Below are positions 50,841 through 60,643 of a stretch of DNA of 64,000 nucleotides, piece after piece. Positions within the stretch are counted from its first letter, which is position 1. The number at the start of each line of letters is the position of its first letter. Position numbers and translations under genes: made by a program. Where the stretch lies: contig NZ_JAJTTH010000005.1 in the NCBI RefSeq assembly GCF_021341665.1, positions 434,001-498,000 on the forward strand, written 5' to 3'. Under the pieces are notes generated by a model, which did not search any database, was not told the DNA's origin, and worked only from the letters and a program-made list of their open reading frames with translations. This DNA comes from Pseudomonas sp. Au-Pse12 (GTDB lineage Bacteria > Pseudomonadota > Gammaproteobacteria > Pseudomonadales > Pseudomonadaceae).

Positions 50841-53800
50841 TCATTCCAGCAGCTTCTTGAACTCGCTCAGGGGCAGCGGCCGGCTGTGCAGGAAGCCTTG
50901 GTACAGATGGCACTCCAGCCCCTGGAGGAATTCGAGCTGCTGCGGGGTTTCGACGCCTTCGGCGATGACCTTCAGATTCAGGCTGCGGGCCATGGCGACG
51001 ATGGCGCGGATGATTTCCGCGTCGTTGGGGTCGTGGGTTGCATCGCGGACAAAGGACTGGTCGATCTTCAAGGTGTCCACCGGCAGGCGCTTGAGGTAGG
51101 TCAGCGACGAGTAGCCGGTGCCGAAGTCGTCCATGGCAAAGCTGACACCGAGCTTTTTCAGGCGGCGCATCTTGTTGATGGTGTCGTCCAGGTTCTGGAT
51201 CACGATGCCCTCGGTGATCTCCAGTTTCAGCAGGCTGGAAGGCAGCGCGTAGGCGCGCAGGCTATGTTCGACCCTTTCGACAAAGTCGGTCTGGCGGAAC
51301 TGCCGCGGGCTGATATTGACGCACAGGCTGAACTGCTGAGGGTCGACCAGTTGCTGATTGATCAACTGGCTGAAGGCCAGGCAGGCCTCGTCGAGAATCC
51401 AGGTGCCGACTTCCAGGATCAGCCCGCTGTCCTCCAGCACCTTGATGAACTCGGTCGGCGATTGCGCGCCCAATTCCGGGTGTTGCCAGCGCACCAGGGC
51501 CTCTGCGCCGACAATGCGGTTATCGCGGGCGTCCACCTGGGGCTGGAAGTGCACGCTGAATTCGCCACGGGACAGGGCCAGGCGCAGGTCGGTTTCCATG
51601 CGCAGGCGCTCGCTGGCAGCTTTTTGCATGGTGTTGTGGAACATCTGGGTGGTGTTGCGCCCAGAGTCCTTGGCTCGATACAGGGCAATGTCGGCGCGCT
51701 TGAGCAGGTCGGTGGGGGTCGAGCCGTGGTCGGGAATCAGTGCCACACCGATGCTCGGGGTGACCTGCAGGCGCTGGCCGTCGAGGAACATGGGTTCCGA
51801 CAGCAGTTCGCGCAGGGTGCCGGCCAGTTGTCGGACCTGTTCGCTGACTTCGTTGCGCGTGCCCTCTAGCCCGCTCAGCAGGACCACGAATTCATCGCCG
51901 CCCAGGCGCGCCACGGTGTCTTCCATGCGCACGCTGGCTTCGAGCCGGGCCGTGATGATTTTCAACACCGTGTCGCCCACCGGGTGGCCTAGGGAGTCGT
52001 TGATGTGCTTGAAGTGGTCCAGGTCGAGAAACAGCAGGGCGCCGCGCAGGTTGTGACGCTTGAGCAGGGCGATCTGCTGGCTCAGGCGATCCATCAGCAA
52101 GGCGCGGTTGGGCAGGTTGGTCAGGGGGTCGTGGTAGGCCAGGTGGCGGATCTGCGCCTGGGCATTCTTCAGCAGGCTGACGTCCCGGGCGGTCAGCAGC
52201 AGGCAGGGCGTTTCATTGAGGGTAATCGGCTCTACCGAGACCTCGAGAGTGAGTATTTCCCCGCGCTTGTTGCGCCCGAGCATTTCTAGGTGATGCACCC
52301 GCCCCTTGAGCTGAAGCTCTGCCAGCAAAGTGGAGAGTTGCGTTTCCTCGGCCCAGATACCGATCTGGTACATGTTGTGGCCGATCACTTCGTCGTTGCG
52401 GTGGCCGGTCAGCCGGCAGAAGCCATCGTTGACCTCCAGGTAGCGGCCGGTGTCGCGCTCGGTGATGCTGATGGCGTCGGGGCTGGAGTGAAAGGCCTTG
52501 GCGAACTTTTCTTCGCTGGCCTTGAGGGCGGCCTCCGAGCGCTGCTGCTGGGTGATGTCACGCAGGTTGGTGACGATGCAGGGCTGCTTGTCCACGGTGA
52601 TCAGGCGGCTGGAAATGATGCAGGTCAGCGGTTGGCCGTTCTTGTGGTGGACCACCACCGCCACGTTGTTCAGCGCCTGTTCGCGAATCACCTGCTCGAT
52701 GCGCCGCAGGCGCGGGGCGGCGTCTTCCCAGAGGCCGATCTGCTCGGCGCTGCGGTTGAGCACCTCATCCAGGGTCCAGCCGAAGGTCTGGGTGAAGCTG
52801 GAGTTGATCTCGATGAACTGGCCGGTTTCCAGCAGGGTCACGCAGATGGGGTCGGGGCTGACCTGGAACAGGCTGGCAAATTTCTCTTCCGAGGTGATCA
52901 GGCGCTGTTCCCGTTCCACCTGCTCGGTGATGTCCAGCAGGGTGCCGGCCATGCGCAGGGGGCTGCCCTGCTCGTCGCGGTACAGGCGAGCGCGGCTTTC
53001 CAGGTAGCGCGAGCTGCCGTCCGCCAGTTGGACCCGGTAGGTCAGTTGGTAGTTGCCCGCCGGGCCTTCGCGCAGGCTGCGATAGGCATCGCGCATGGAG
53101 TTGCGCTCTTCGGTGGGCACGCCCTCGAAGAAGGCGTCGAAGGATTCATGGAAGGGGATGGGTTCCAGGCCGTGCAACTGCGCGGCGCGGGCCGAGCCGT
53201 AGAGCATGCCGCTGGGAATGTGCCAGTCCCAGGTGCCCAGTTGCGCCGAATCCAGGGCCAGGTCCAGGCGTTCCTGGCTGTCCTTGAGCGCCTGTTCGGA
53301 TCGTTTGCGCTCACTGGTGTCGAGAAAGGTGCTGAGCAGGTAGGCCTTGCCTTCCAGCTCAACCTTCTGCGCGCTGAGGATGCCGTCATGGATCTGCCCG
53401 TTGCTGGCGCGAAATTGCACTTCGAGGCTGGCGGCCTGGCCTTTCTTCTGCACCGCCTTGATCAGTTGGGGGCGCTGCTCGGGGTTGACCCACAGGCCGA
53501 TCTCCAGGGTAGTGCGGCCGATCACGTGCTCGGCGGGCCAGCCGAACTGGCTTTCGAAGTACTGGTTGGCTTCGCTGATCAAGCCATCTTCCAGGCGAGT
53601 CAGCAGCACGGTATTGGGGCACAGGTGAAACAGCGTGGCAAAGCGCTTTTCCGAGCTGCTGAGGGCTTCTTCGCGCTGGCGCTGGTGGGTGATCTCGCGG
53701 ATCACCCCGATCATTCGTGGTTTGCCGTGCTTGTCCGGTAGCACGCTGCCGTTGATCTCCAGCCAGTGCAGGCTGCCGTCGGGCCAGCGGATACGGTGGT

Positions 53801-54119
53801 GCATGGCATGTTCCAGCGGCGCGCCGGCCAGCACCGAGTGAAAGGCGCGAATGGTCCTGGCCCGGTCCTCGACGGGCAGCAGGTCGAGGTATTCGAGGTT
53901 TTCCGGCAGCGGTTGGCGCGGATCGAAGCCGAACAGCGCCTGGGTGCCCCGGGACCAGCTGATCTGCCCGCTTTCAATATCCCAATACCAGGCCCCCAGG
54001 CGTGCGCCATTGAGGGCTGCGAGCAACTGCGGTGCGCTTTCCCAGCTTTGCTCCGACTCGCGGGGGTCGACAGCGTGGATGCGCGGCAACGGTGGAATAC
54101 GGTCAGCGGGTTTTGGCAT
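50841..54119 (-). CDS. five-PAS GGDEF-EAL cyclic-di-GMP protein
   Basis: 1092 residues from the ATG at 54119 (an in-frame ATG at 54236 would add 39 residues). Five PAS domains follow one another: ARLGAWYWDIESGQISW, FHLCPNTVLLTRLEDG, SAQLGTWDWHIPSGML, FQVSPDPICVTLLETG and FHSSPDAISITERDTG. Domain 6 is GGDEF with intact LGGDEFVVLL and an RxxD inhibitory site (RMED). Domain 7 is EAL with intact GAEALVRWQ, MDDFGTGYSSL and VIAEGVETPQQL. No membrane segments, so a cytoplasmic sensor of perhaps redox or light cues. Both catalytic domains look active, so the net sign cannot be predicted. Confidence 0.93.
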   Translation of the reverse strand: MPKPADRIPPLPRIHAVDPRESEQSWESAPQLLAALNGARLGAWYWDIESGQISWSRGTQALFGFDPRQPLPENLEYLDLLPVEDRARTIRAFHSVLAGAPLEHAMHHRIRWPDGSLHWLEINGSVLPDKHGKPRMIGVIREITHQRQREEALSSSEKRFATLFHLCPNTVLLTRLEDGLISEANQYFESQFGWPAEHVIGRTTLEIGLWVNPEQRPQLIKAVQKKGQAASLEVQFRASNGQIHDGILSAQKVELEGKAYLLSTFLDTSERKRSEQALKDSQERLDLALDSAQLGTWDWHIPSGMLYGSARAAQLHGLEPIPFHESFDAFFEGVPTEERNSMRDAYRSLREGPAGNYQLTYRVQLADGSSRYLESRARLYRDEQGSPLRMAGTLLDITEQVEREQRLITSEEKFASLFQVSPDPICVTLLETGQFIEINSSFTQTFGWTLDEVLNRSAEQIGLWEDAAPRLRRIEQVIREQALNNVAVVVHHKNGQPLTCIISSRLITVDKQPCIVTNLRDITQQQRSEAALKASEEKFAKAFHSSPDAISITERDTGRYLEVNDGFCRLTGHRNDEVIGHNMYQIGIWAEETQLSTLLAELQLKGRVHHLEMLGRNKRGEILTLEVSVEPITLNETPCLLLTARDVSLLKNAQAQIRHLAYHDPLTNLPNRALLMDRLSQQIALLKRHNLRGALLFLDLDHFKHINDSLGHPVGDTVLKIITARLEASVRMEDTVARLGGDEFVVLLSGLEGTRNEVSEQVRQLAGTLRELLSEPMFLDGQRLQVTPSIGVALIPDHGSTPTDLLKRADIALYRAKDSGRNTTQMFHNTMQKAASERLRMETDLRLALSRGEFSVHFQPQVDARDNRIVGAEALVRWQHPELGAQSPTEFIKVLEDSGLILEVGTWILDEACLAFSQLINQQLVDPQQFSLCVNISPRQFRQTDFVERVEHSLRAYALPSSLLKLEITEGIVIQNLDDTINKMRRLKKLGVSFAMDDFGTGYSSLTYLKRLPVDTLKIDQSFVRDATHDPNDAEIIRAIVAMARSLNLKVIAEGVETPQQLEFLQGLECHLYQGFLHSRPLPLSEFKKLLE

Positions 54120-54201
54120 GGAGGTCAGGCCTTGAGCTGAGTCATTCGTCGGTGCGGGATATTCATGGTGGTGCGGCGTGGCACGGGCAATACCCGGGGT
54201 G

Positions 54202-55092
54202 TTATGCCGGGTTCCCTGGCCAATCGACTTGTGCATCCAATAAGGCCATGAAAGCCCGCGCAGCGTTCGAAAGCGTCCGTTCGGTATGCAGGATATAGCC
54301 TAGCTGGCGGTGCAGCTGTATGCCCGGTAAAGGAATGCGCGATACCTGATCATCGAGCATGGTGCGCGGCAATACGCTCCAGGCCAGGCCGATGGACACC
54401 ATCATCTTTATAGTTTCCAGATAGTTAGTGCTCATGGCGATGTTCGGCGTCAGGCCCTGGGCCTCAAACAGGCGTTGGACAATATGGTGGGTAAAGGTGT
54501 TGCCGCCGGGAAACACTGCCGGATGCAGGGCAATATCCGCCAGGCTCACCTGGCCGTTGCTGACCAGCGGGTGTTCCGGGGCGGCGACAAAGTCCAGCGG
54601 GTCGTCCCAGACCGCGGTGGCCTTGACCAGGGAGTGGGGCTCGGGGGCCAGGGTGATCACCGCCAGTTCGGCGCGGCCATGGAGGATTTCCTCGTAGGCC
54701 ACCTCGGAATCGAGGAACTGGATGTCCAGGGCTACCTGCGGGTAGCGCCGGGTAAAGGCCCGCAGCAGCGGCGGCAGGCGATGCAGGCCGATGTGATGGC
54801 TGGTGGCCAGGGTCAGGCGCCCGCTGACTTCGCCGGTGAGGTTGGTCAGGGCGCGGCGGGTGTCATCCAGCACATTGATGATCTGGTAGGCCCGGGGCAG
54901 CAGGGCGCGCCCGGCCTCGGTCAGGCCGATCTCCCGCCCCAGGCGGTCGAACAGCCGCACGTTGAGTTGCTGCTCCAGGCCGGCGATGCGTTTGCTGATG
55001 GCTGGCTGGGTCAGGTGCAGGCGCTCGCCGGCGCCGGAAAAACTGCCGGTCTCGGCAATGGCTATAAAGGCGTTGAGGTTGGCCAGGTCCAT
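54202..55092 (-). CDS. LysR-family regulator divergent from leuC
   Basis: 296 residues starting MDLANLNAFIAIAETGSFS (an in-frame ATG at 55122 would add ten residues). Winged helix region SGAGERLHLTQPAISKRI and a standard effector domain. Its divergence from leuC is conserved in pseudomonads and suggests control of leucine synthesis, as for LeuO/LeuR-type regulators, but this is inference from position. Confidence 0.93.
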   Translation of the reverse strand: MDLANLNAFIAIAETGSFSGAGERLHLTQPAISKRIAGLEQQLNVRLFDRLGREIGLTEAGRALLPRAYQIINVLDDTRRALTNLTGEVSGRLTLATSHHIGLHRLPPLLRAFTRRYPQVALDIQFLDSEVAYEEILHGRAELAVITLAPEPHSLVKATAVWDDPLDFVAAPEHPLVSNGQVSLADIALHPAVFPGGNTFTHHIVQRLFEAQGLTPNIAMSTNYLETIKMMVSIGLAWSVLPRTMLDDQVSRIPLPGIQLHRQLGYILHTERTLSNAARAFMALLDAQVDWPGNPA

Positions 55093-55245
55093 AGTTGCAT
55101 TCCAGTTGGTTATCCAAAGCATGAAAAATATGAATTTGAGTTATTTAATCTAACGCCATAGCATCAGCCTCACAAGCCAAGGGGTTATTGATCGGCGCAC
55201 GATCGGGGCCCGGGGCATAGAAACAAGCTGATGAGGAATGGTCCG

Positions 55246-56664
55246 ATGGCCGGCAAGACGCTTTACGACAAGCTCTGGGATTCGCATTTGGTCAAGCAGC
55301 GCGACGATGGTTCGGCGCTGATCTATATCGATCGTCACATCATTCATGAAGTGACCTCGCCGCAAGCCTTCGAAGGCCTGCGCCTGGCCGGGCGCAAGCC
55401 ATGGCGCATCGATGCCAACATCGCGACCCCGGACCACAACGTACCGACCACGCCGGAGCGCAAGGGCGGGATCGAAGCGATTGCCGACCAGGTTTCCCGT
55501 CTGCAGGTGCAGACCCTCGATGACAACTGTGACGAATACGGCATCGTCGAATTCAAGATGAACGACGTGCGCCAGGGCATCGTCCACGTGATCGGTCCGG
55601 AGCAGGGCGCCACCTTGCCGGGCATGACCGTGGTCTGCGGTGACTCCCATACCTCGACCCACGGTGCTTTCGGCGCCCTGGCCCATGGTATCGGCACTTC
55701 CGAGGTGGAGCACGTGCTCGCCACCCAGTGCCTGGTGGCCAAGAAAATGAAGAACATGCTGGTGCGCGTGGAAGGCACCTTGCCTTTCGGCGTGACGGCC
55801 AAGGACATCGTCCTGGCGGTCATCGGCAAGATCGGCACCGCTGGCGGCAATGGCCACGCGATCGAGTTCGCCGGCAGCGCGATTCGCGACTTGTCCGTCG
55901 AGGGCCGCATGACCATCTGCAACATGTCCATCGAAGCCGGTGCCCGTGTTGGCCTGGTGGCGGCGGACGAAAAGACCGTGGCCTACGTCAAGGGCCGTCC
56001 GTTCGCCCCTAAAGGCGCCGAATGGGACTTGGCGGTCGAGGCCTGGAAGGACCTGGTGTCCGATGCCGATGCCAAATTCGACACCGTGGTCGAGCTCGAC
56101 GCGGCGCAGATCAAGCCGCAGGTCAGCTGGGGTACTTCGCCGGAAATGGTATTGGCCGTGGATCAGAACGTGCCGGACCCGGCCAAGGAAATGGACCTGG
56201 TCAAGCGTGATTCCATCGTCCGCGCCTTGAAATACATGGGCTTGAGCGCCAATCAGGCGATCACCGACATTCAGTTGGACCGCGTCTTCATCGGTTCCTG
56301 CACCAACTCGCGGATCGAAGACTTGCGCGCCGCCGCGGTCATCGCCAAGGGCCGCAAAGTGGCTTCCACCATCAAGCAGGCGATCGTGGTGCCGGGCTCG
56401 GGCCTGGTGAAGGCCCAGGCCGAATCGGAAGGGCTGGACAAGATCTTCCTCGAAGCTGGTTTCGAATGGCGCGAGCCGGGCTGCTCGATGTGCCTGGCGA
56501 TGAACCCGGACCGTTTGGAGTCCGGTGAGCATTGCGCCTCGACGTCGAACCGCAACTTCGAAGGGCGCCAGGGCGCCGGTGGGCGTACCCACCTGGTGAG
56601 CCCGGCCATGGCCGCCGCCGCCGCTGTCAGCGGGCGTTTCGTCGACGTCCGTGAATTGATCTAA
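55246..56664 (+). CDS. leuC: 3-isopropylmalate dehydratase large subunit
   Basis: [4Fe-4S] aconitase-family subunit that, with LeuD, isomerises 2- to 3-isopropylmalate. 472 residues from the ATG at 55246 (GAGGA 8 bases upstream; ATG 55231 is in frame). Cluster ligands are seen in FIGSCTNSR and GCSMCLAMNPD; VCGDSHTSTHGAFG and TPDHN-like ATPDHNVPTT are also diagnostic. Confidence 0.98.
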   Translation: MAGKTLYDKLWDSHLVKQRDDGSALIYIDRHIIHEVTSPQAFEGLRLAGRKPWRIDANIATPDHNVPTTPERKGGIEAIADQVSRLQVQTLDDNCDEYGIVEFKMNDVRQGIVHVIGPEQGATLPGMTVVCGDSHTSTHGAFGALAHGIGTSEVEHVLATQCLVAKKMKNMLVRVEGTLPFGVTAKDIVLAVIGKIGTAGGNGHAIEFAGSAIRDLSVEGRMTICNMSIEAGARVGLVAADEKTVAYVKGRPFAPKGAEWDLAVEAWKDLVSDADAKFDTVVELDAAQIKPQVSWGTSPEMVLAVDQNVPDPAKEMDLVKRDSIVRALKYMGLSANQAITDIQLDRVFIGSCTNSRIEDLRAAAVIAKGRKVASTIKQAIVVPGSGLVKAQAESEGLDKIFLEAGFEWREPGCSMCLAMNPDRLESGEHCASTSNRNFEGRQGAGGRTHLVSPAMAAAAAVSGRFVDVRELI

Positions 56665-56674
56665 GGAGCGCAGC

Positions 56675-57319
56675 ATGAAAGCTTTCACTCAGCACAATGG
56701 TTTGGTCGCGCCTTTGGATCGTGCCAACGTCGACACCGACCAGATCATCCCCAAGCAGTTCCTCAAGTCGATCAAGCGCACCGGCTTCGGCCCCAACCTG
56801 TTCGACGAGTGGCGCTACCTGGATGTGGGGCAGCCGTACCAGGACAACTCCAAGCGCCCGTTGAACAAGGATTTCGTCTTGAACGCCGAGCGTTACCAAG
56901 GCGCCAGCGTCTTGCTGGCGCGGGAGAACTTCGGTTGCGGTTCCAGCCGCGAGCACGCGCCGTGGGCGCTGGAAGAGTACGGTTTTCGCAGCATCATCGC
57001 GCCTAGCTACGCCGACATCTTCTTCAACAACAGCTTCAAGAACGGCTTGTTGCCGATCATTCTGAGTGACGCTGAAATCGACGAGCTGTTCCAGCAGGTC
57101 GAAGCCACGCCGGGCTACCAGCTGCGCATCGACCTCCAGGCGCAGACCGTGACCCGTCCCGACGGCAAGGTGCTGAAGTTCGAGATCGACGCATTCCGCA
57201 AGCACTGCCTGCTCAACGGCCTGGACGACATCGGCCTGACCTTGCAGGACGGCGATGCCATCGCCGCCTTCGAGGCCAAGCATCGTGCCAGCCAGCCCTG
57301 GCTGTTCCGCGACGCCTGA
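56675..57319 (+). CDS. leuD: 3-isopropylmalate dehydratase small subunit
   Basis: 214-residue swivel-domain partner of LeuC. RANVDTDQIIPKQFLKSI at the N-terminus and ENFGCGSSREHAPWAL in the active-site lid are diagnostic. It starts 10 bases after leuC with AAGGAG, so the two are translationally close. Confidence 0.98.
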   Translation: MKAFTQHNGLVAPLDRANVDTDQIIPKQFLKSIKRTGFGPNLFDEWRYLDVGQPYQDNSKRPLNKDFVLNAERYQGASVLLARENFGCGSSREHAPWALEEYGFRSIIAPSYADIFFNNSFKNGLLPIILSDAEIDELFQQVEATPGYQLRIDLQAQTVTRPDGKVLKFEIDAFRKHCLLNGLDDIGLTLQDGDAIAAFEAKHRASQPWLFRDA

Positions 57320-57352
57320 TCGCCGACTGTCGGCTCCTGCAAACTTGTAGGA

Positions 57353-57366
57353 GCTGGCTTGCCAGC
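57353..57366. repeat. REP-type palindrome after leuD
   Basis: GTAGGAGCTGGCttGCCAGC, with core GCTGGC-tt-GCCAGC at 57353-57366 followed by GAACC, the commonest REP form of the P. fluorescens group. It interrupts the leu operon between leuD and the methyltransferase gene. Confidence 0.75.
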
Positions 57367-57399
57367 GAACCCCGTTTCCCTTATCAAAAGGACCGCAGC

Positions 57400-58164
57400 A
57401 TGACCAGCAATGCCCACAGCCAGGTGGTACAGAAGCAATTTGGTGAACAGGCCTCGGCCTACCTGAGCAGTGCCGTGCACGCCCAGGGTGCCGAATTCGC
57501 CTTGCTACAGGCCGAGGTGGCGGAGCGGGGCGATGCCCGTGTCCTGGACCTGGGGTGTGGTGCCGGCCACGTGAGTTTTCACGTGGCGCCGCTGGTCAAG
57601 GAAGTGGTGGCCTATGACCTCTCCCAGCAGATGCTGGATGTGGTGGCCGGGGCGGCGCAGGAGCGTGGCCTGGGGAACATCCGCACGGTTGCCGGGGCCG
57701 CCGAGCGCTTGCCTTTTGCCGATGGCGAGTTCGATTTCGTCTTCAGTCGCTACTCGGCCCACCACTGGAGCGACCTGGGCCTGGCCCTGCGCGAAGTGCG
57801 TCGGGTCTTGAAACCGGGCGGCGTGGCGGCATTCATCGATGTCTTGTCGCCGGGCAGTCCACTGCTGGACACTTACCTGCAAAGCGTCGAAGTGCTGCGC
57901 GATACCAGCCATGTGCGCGATTATTCGGCGGGTGAATGGCTGCGTCAGGTCAGCGAGGCTGGGCTGCATACGCGCAGTACCGCTCGTCAACGGCTGCGCC
58001 TGGAGTACCGCTCCTGGGTTGAACGCATGCGCACCCCCGAGCCGCTGCGGGTGGCGATCCGCGAGCTGCAGCAGGCGATGGGCAATGAAGTGCGCGAATA
58101 TTTTGAGATTGAGGCCGATGGTTCGTTCAGTACTGATGTGCTGGTGCTGTGGGCCGAACGCTAG
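57400..58164 (+). CDS. class I SAM-dependent methyltransferase
   Basis: 254 residues. Motif I is RVLDLGCGAGHVSFHV (AdoMet binding), the acidic residue of motif II is in VAYDLSQQML, and FDFVFSRYSAHHWSDL and LKPGGVAAFID follow, as in UbiE/COQ5-like small-molecule methyltransferases. It sits between leuD and leuB with AAAGGA upstream. Substrate unknown; its placement inside the leu block is common in pseudomonads and not in enterobacteria. Confidence 0.9.
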   Translation: MTSNAHSQVVQKQFGEQASAYLSSAVHAQGAEFALLQAEVAERGDARVLDLGCGAGHVSFHVAPLVKEVVAYDLSQQMLDVVAGAAQERGLGNIRTVAGAAERLPFADGEFDFVFSRYSAHHWSDLGLALREVRRVLKPGGVAAFIDVLSPGSPLLDTYLQSVEVLRDTSHVRDYSAGEWLRQVSEAGLHTRSTARQRLRLEYRSWVERMRTPEPLRVAIRELQQAMGNEVREYFEIEADGSFSTDVLVLWAER

Positions 58165-58215
58165 AATTTTTCCGGGCGCGCCTGCGGGCACGCCGACAGA
58201 GCAAACGAGGAACGC

Positions 58216-59298
58216 ATGAGCAAGCAGATTCTGATTCTCCCCGGTGACGGTATTGGCCCGGAAATCATGGCCGAGGCGGTCAAGGTGCTGGAGTTGGCCA
58301 ACGACAAGTACAGCCTGGGCTTCGAACTGAGCCACGACGTGATCGGTGGCGCGGCCATCGACAAGCACGGCGTGCCCCTGGCTGACGAAACCCTGGACCG
58401 TGCCCGTGCCGCTGACGCTGTGCTGCTGGGTGCCGTGGGCGGGCCGAAGTGGGACAAGATCGAGCGCGACATCCGCCCTGAACGCGGCCTGCTGAAGATT
58501 CGCGCGCAATTGGGGCTGTTCGGCAACCTGCGTCCGGCGATCCTCTACCCGCAACTGGCAGATGCCTCGAGCCTGAAACCGGAAATCGTTTCCGGCCTGG
58601 ACATCCTCATCGTTCGCGAGCTGACCGGCGGTATCTACTTCGGCGCGCCTCGTGGCACCCGCGAGCTGGAAAACGGCGAGCGCCAGTCCTACGACACCCT
58701 GCCGTACAGCGAGAGTGAAATCCGCCGTATCGCCCGGGTCGGCTTCGACATGGCCCGCGTACGCGGCAAGAAGCTGTGCTCGGTGGACAAGGCCAACGTC
58801 CTGGCGTCCAGCCAGCTGTGGCGTGAAGTGGTCGAGCAAGTGGCTCAGGACTACCCGGATGTCGAGTTGAGCCACATGTACGTGGATAACGCCGCCATGC
58901 AACTGGTGCGTGCGCCGAAGCAGTTCGACGTGATCGTCACCGACAACATGTTCGGCGACATTCTCTCCGACGAAGCCTCGATGCTCACCGGTTCCATCGG
59001 CATGCTGCCGTCGGCGTCGCTGGATGCCAACAACAAGGGCATGTACGAGCCGTGCCACGGTTCGGCGCCGGACATTGCCGGGCAGGGCATTGCCAACCCG
59101 TTGGCGACCATCCTTTCGGTCTCCATGATGCTGCGTTACAGCTTCAATCTGACCGAAGCGGCGGACGCCATCGAGCAGGCGGTGAGCCGGGTGCTGGATC
59201 AGGGTTTGCGCACTGGCGACATCTGGTCGGCCGGTTGCACCAAAGTCGGTACGCAGGAAATGGGCGATGCAGTAGTCGCCGCGCTGCGGAATCTGTAA
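58216..59298 (+). CDS. leuB: 3-isopropylmalate dehydrogenase
   Basis: NAD-dependent oxidative decarboxylase of leucine synthesis, 360 residues. ILPGDGIGPEIMAEAVKVL at the N-terminus, the substrate and metal region VDNAAMQLVRAPKQFDVIVT, NMFGDILSDEASMLTGSIG and the adenine site HGSAPDIAGQGIANP are complete. 51 bases after the methyltransferase gene, with CGAGGAA upstream. Confidence 0.98.
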   Translation: MSKQILILPGDGIGPEIMAEAVKVLELANDKYSLGFELSHDVIGGAAIDKHGVPLADETLDRARAADAVLLGAVGGPKWDKIERDIRPERGLLKIRAQLGLFGNLRPAILYPQLADASSLKPEIVSGLDILIVRELTGGIYFGAPRGTRELENGERQSYDTLPYSESEIRRIARVGFDMARVRGKKLCSVDKANVLASSQLWREVVEQVAQDYPDVELSHMYVDNAAMQLVRAPKQFDVIVTDNMFGDILSDEASMLTGSIGMLPSASLDANNKGMYEPCHGSAPDIAGQGIANPLATILSVSMMLRYSFNLTEAADAIEQAVSRVLDQGLRTGDIWSAGCTKVGTQEMGDAVVAALRNL

Positions 59299-59352
59299 TC
59301 TTTCGGGCCCACTGCACAGACAGTGGCCCACTTTTGTATAGGTGTAGTTGCG

Positions 59353-60465
59353 ATGAAACGTGTAGGTCTGATCGGTTGGCGCGGTATGGTCGGTTCCGTG
59401 CTCATGCAGCGGATGCTGGAAGAGCAGGACTTCGATCTTATTGAACCGGTGTTTTTCACCACTTCCAATGTCGGTGGCCAGGGTCCGTCGGTGGGCAAGG
59501 ATATTGCTCCGCTCAAGGACGCCTACAGCATTGAAGAGTTGAAAACCCTCGACGTGATTCTGACCTGCCAGGGTGGCGACTACACCAGCGAAGTCTTCCC
59601 CAAGCTGCGCGAAGCCGGTTGGCAGGGCTACTGGATCGACGCCGCCTCCAGCCTGCGCATGCAGGATGACGCGGTGATCATCCTCGACCCGGTGAACCGC
59701 AAGGTCATCGACCAGCAACTGGATGCCGGCACCAAGAACTACATCGGCGGCAACTGCACCGTCAGCCTGATGCTGATGGGCCTGGGCGGCCTGTTCGAAG
59801 CCGGCCTGGTGGAGTGGATGAGCGCCATGACTTACCAGGCGGCTTCCGGTGCCGGCGCGCAGAACATGCGCGAGCTGATCAAGCAGATGGGCGCTACCCA
59901 TGCGGCGGTTGCCGATGACCTGGCCAACCCGGCCAGCGCCATCCTTGACATCGACCGCAAGGTGGCCGAGGCCATGCGCAGCGATGCCTATCCGACCGAG
60001 AACTTCGGCGTGCCGCTGGCCGGCAGCCTGATCCCGTGGATCGACAAGGAACTGCCCAACGGCCAGAGCCGCGAAGAGTGGAAGGCCCAGGCCGAAACCA
60101 ACAAGATCCTCGGTCGTTTCAAGAGCCCGATCCCGGTGGACGGCATCTGCGTGCGGATCGGCGCTATGCGCTGCCACAGCCAGGCGCTGACCATCAAGCT
60201 CAACAAGGACGTGCCGATCGCCGATATCGAAGGGCTGATCAGCCAGCACAACCCTTGGGTCAAGCTGGTGCCGAACCAGCGTGATATCAGCATGCAGGAG
60301 CTGAGCCCGACCAAGGTCACCGGCACCCTGAACATTCCGGTGGGGCGTCTACGCAAGCTGAACATGGGCTCGCAGTTCCTAGGGGCCTTCACCGTGGGCG
60401 ACCAACTGCTGTGGGGCGCGGCCGAGCCGCTGCGGCGCATGCTGCGGATCCTTCTGGAGCGTTGA
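59353..60465 (+). CDS. asd: aspartate-semialdehyde dehydrogenase
   Basis: Reduces aspartyl-phosphate to the semialdehyde, on the way to lysine, diaminopimelate, threonine and methionine. 370 residues, the gammaproteobacterial type. VGLIGWRGMVGSVLMQRM binds NADPH; the catalytic Cys is in IGGNCTVSLMLM; the acid/base His is in IGAMRCHSQALTIKL. The start is the ATG at 59353, 54 bases after leuB. A paralogue lacking the Cys follows. Confidence 0.97.
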   Translation: MKRVGLIGWRGMVGSVLMQRMLEEQDFDLIEPVFFTTSNVGGQGPSVGKDIAPLKDAYSIEELKTLDVILTCQGGDYTSEVFPKLREAGWQGYWIDAASSLRMQDDAVIILDPVNRKVIDQQLDAGTKNYIGGNCTVSLMLMGLGGLFEAGLVEWMSAMTYQAASGAGAQNMRELIKQMGATHAAVADDLANPASAILDIDRKVAEAMRSDAYPTENFGVPLAGSLIPWIDKELPNGQSREEWKAQAETNKILGRFKSPIPVDGICVRIGAMRCHSQALTIKLNKDVPIADIEGLISQHNPWVKLVPNQRDISMQELSPTKVTGTLNIPVGRLRKLNMGSQFLGAFTVGDQLLWGAAEPLRRMLRILLER

Positions 60466-60484
60466 TCCACTGAGTGTTTGAAAG

Positions 60485-60517
60485 AACCCGCGGCCGACCC
60501 AGGACGCGGGTTTTTTT
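60485..60517 (+). terminator. terminator of asd
   Basis: AACCCGCG and CGCGGGTT arms around a 12-base loop, then a run of seven Ts, 20 bases after the asd stop. Confidence 0.93.
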
Positions 60518-60643
60518 ATGCCCCCGCAGGGGCGGGCAGGCCCGTGAAGAGAACCGCTTGCCCGCCACCAGTGCCTCGCGAATTGCCTCGCCACCCGGTG
60601 CCGGGTAAAGTGCCGCTCCCCCCGTTTCGCCTGAGGTAGCACC

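Noticed and set aside
57505..60249. Minus-strand open frame of 914 codons opposite the methyltransferase, leuB and asd
   Set aside because: It is the antisense of three well-conserved genes in high-GC DNA. The translation is His/Gln-rich with no domains, typical of shadow frames.
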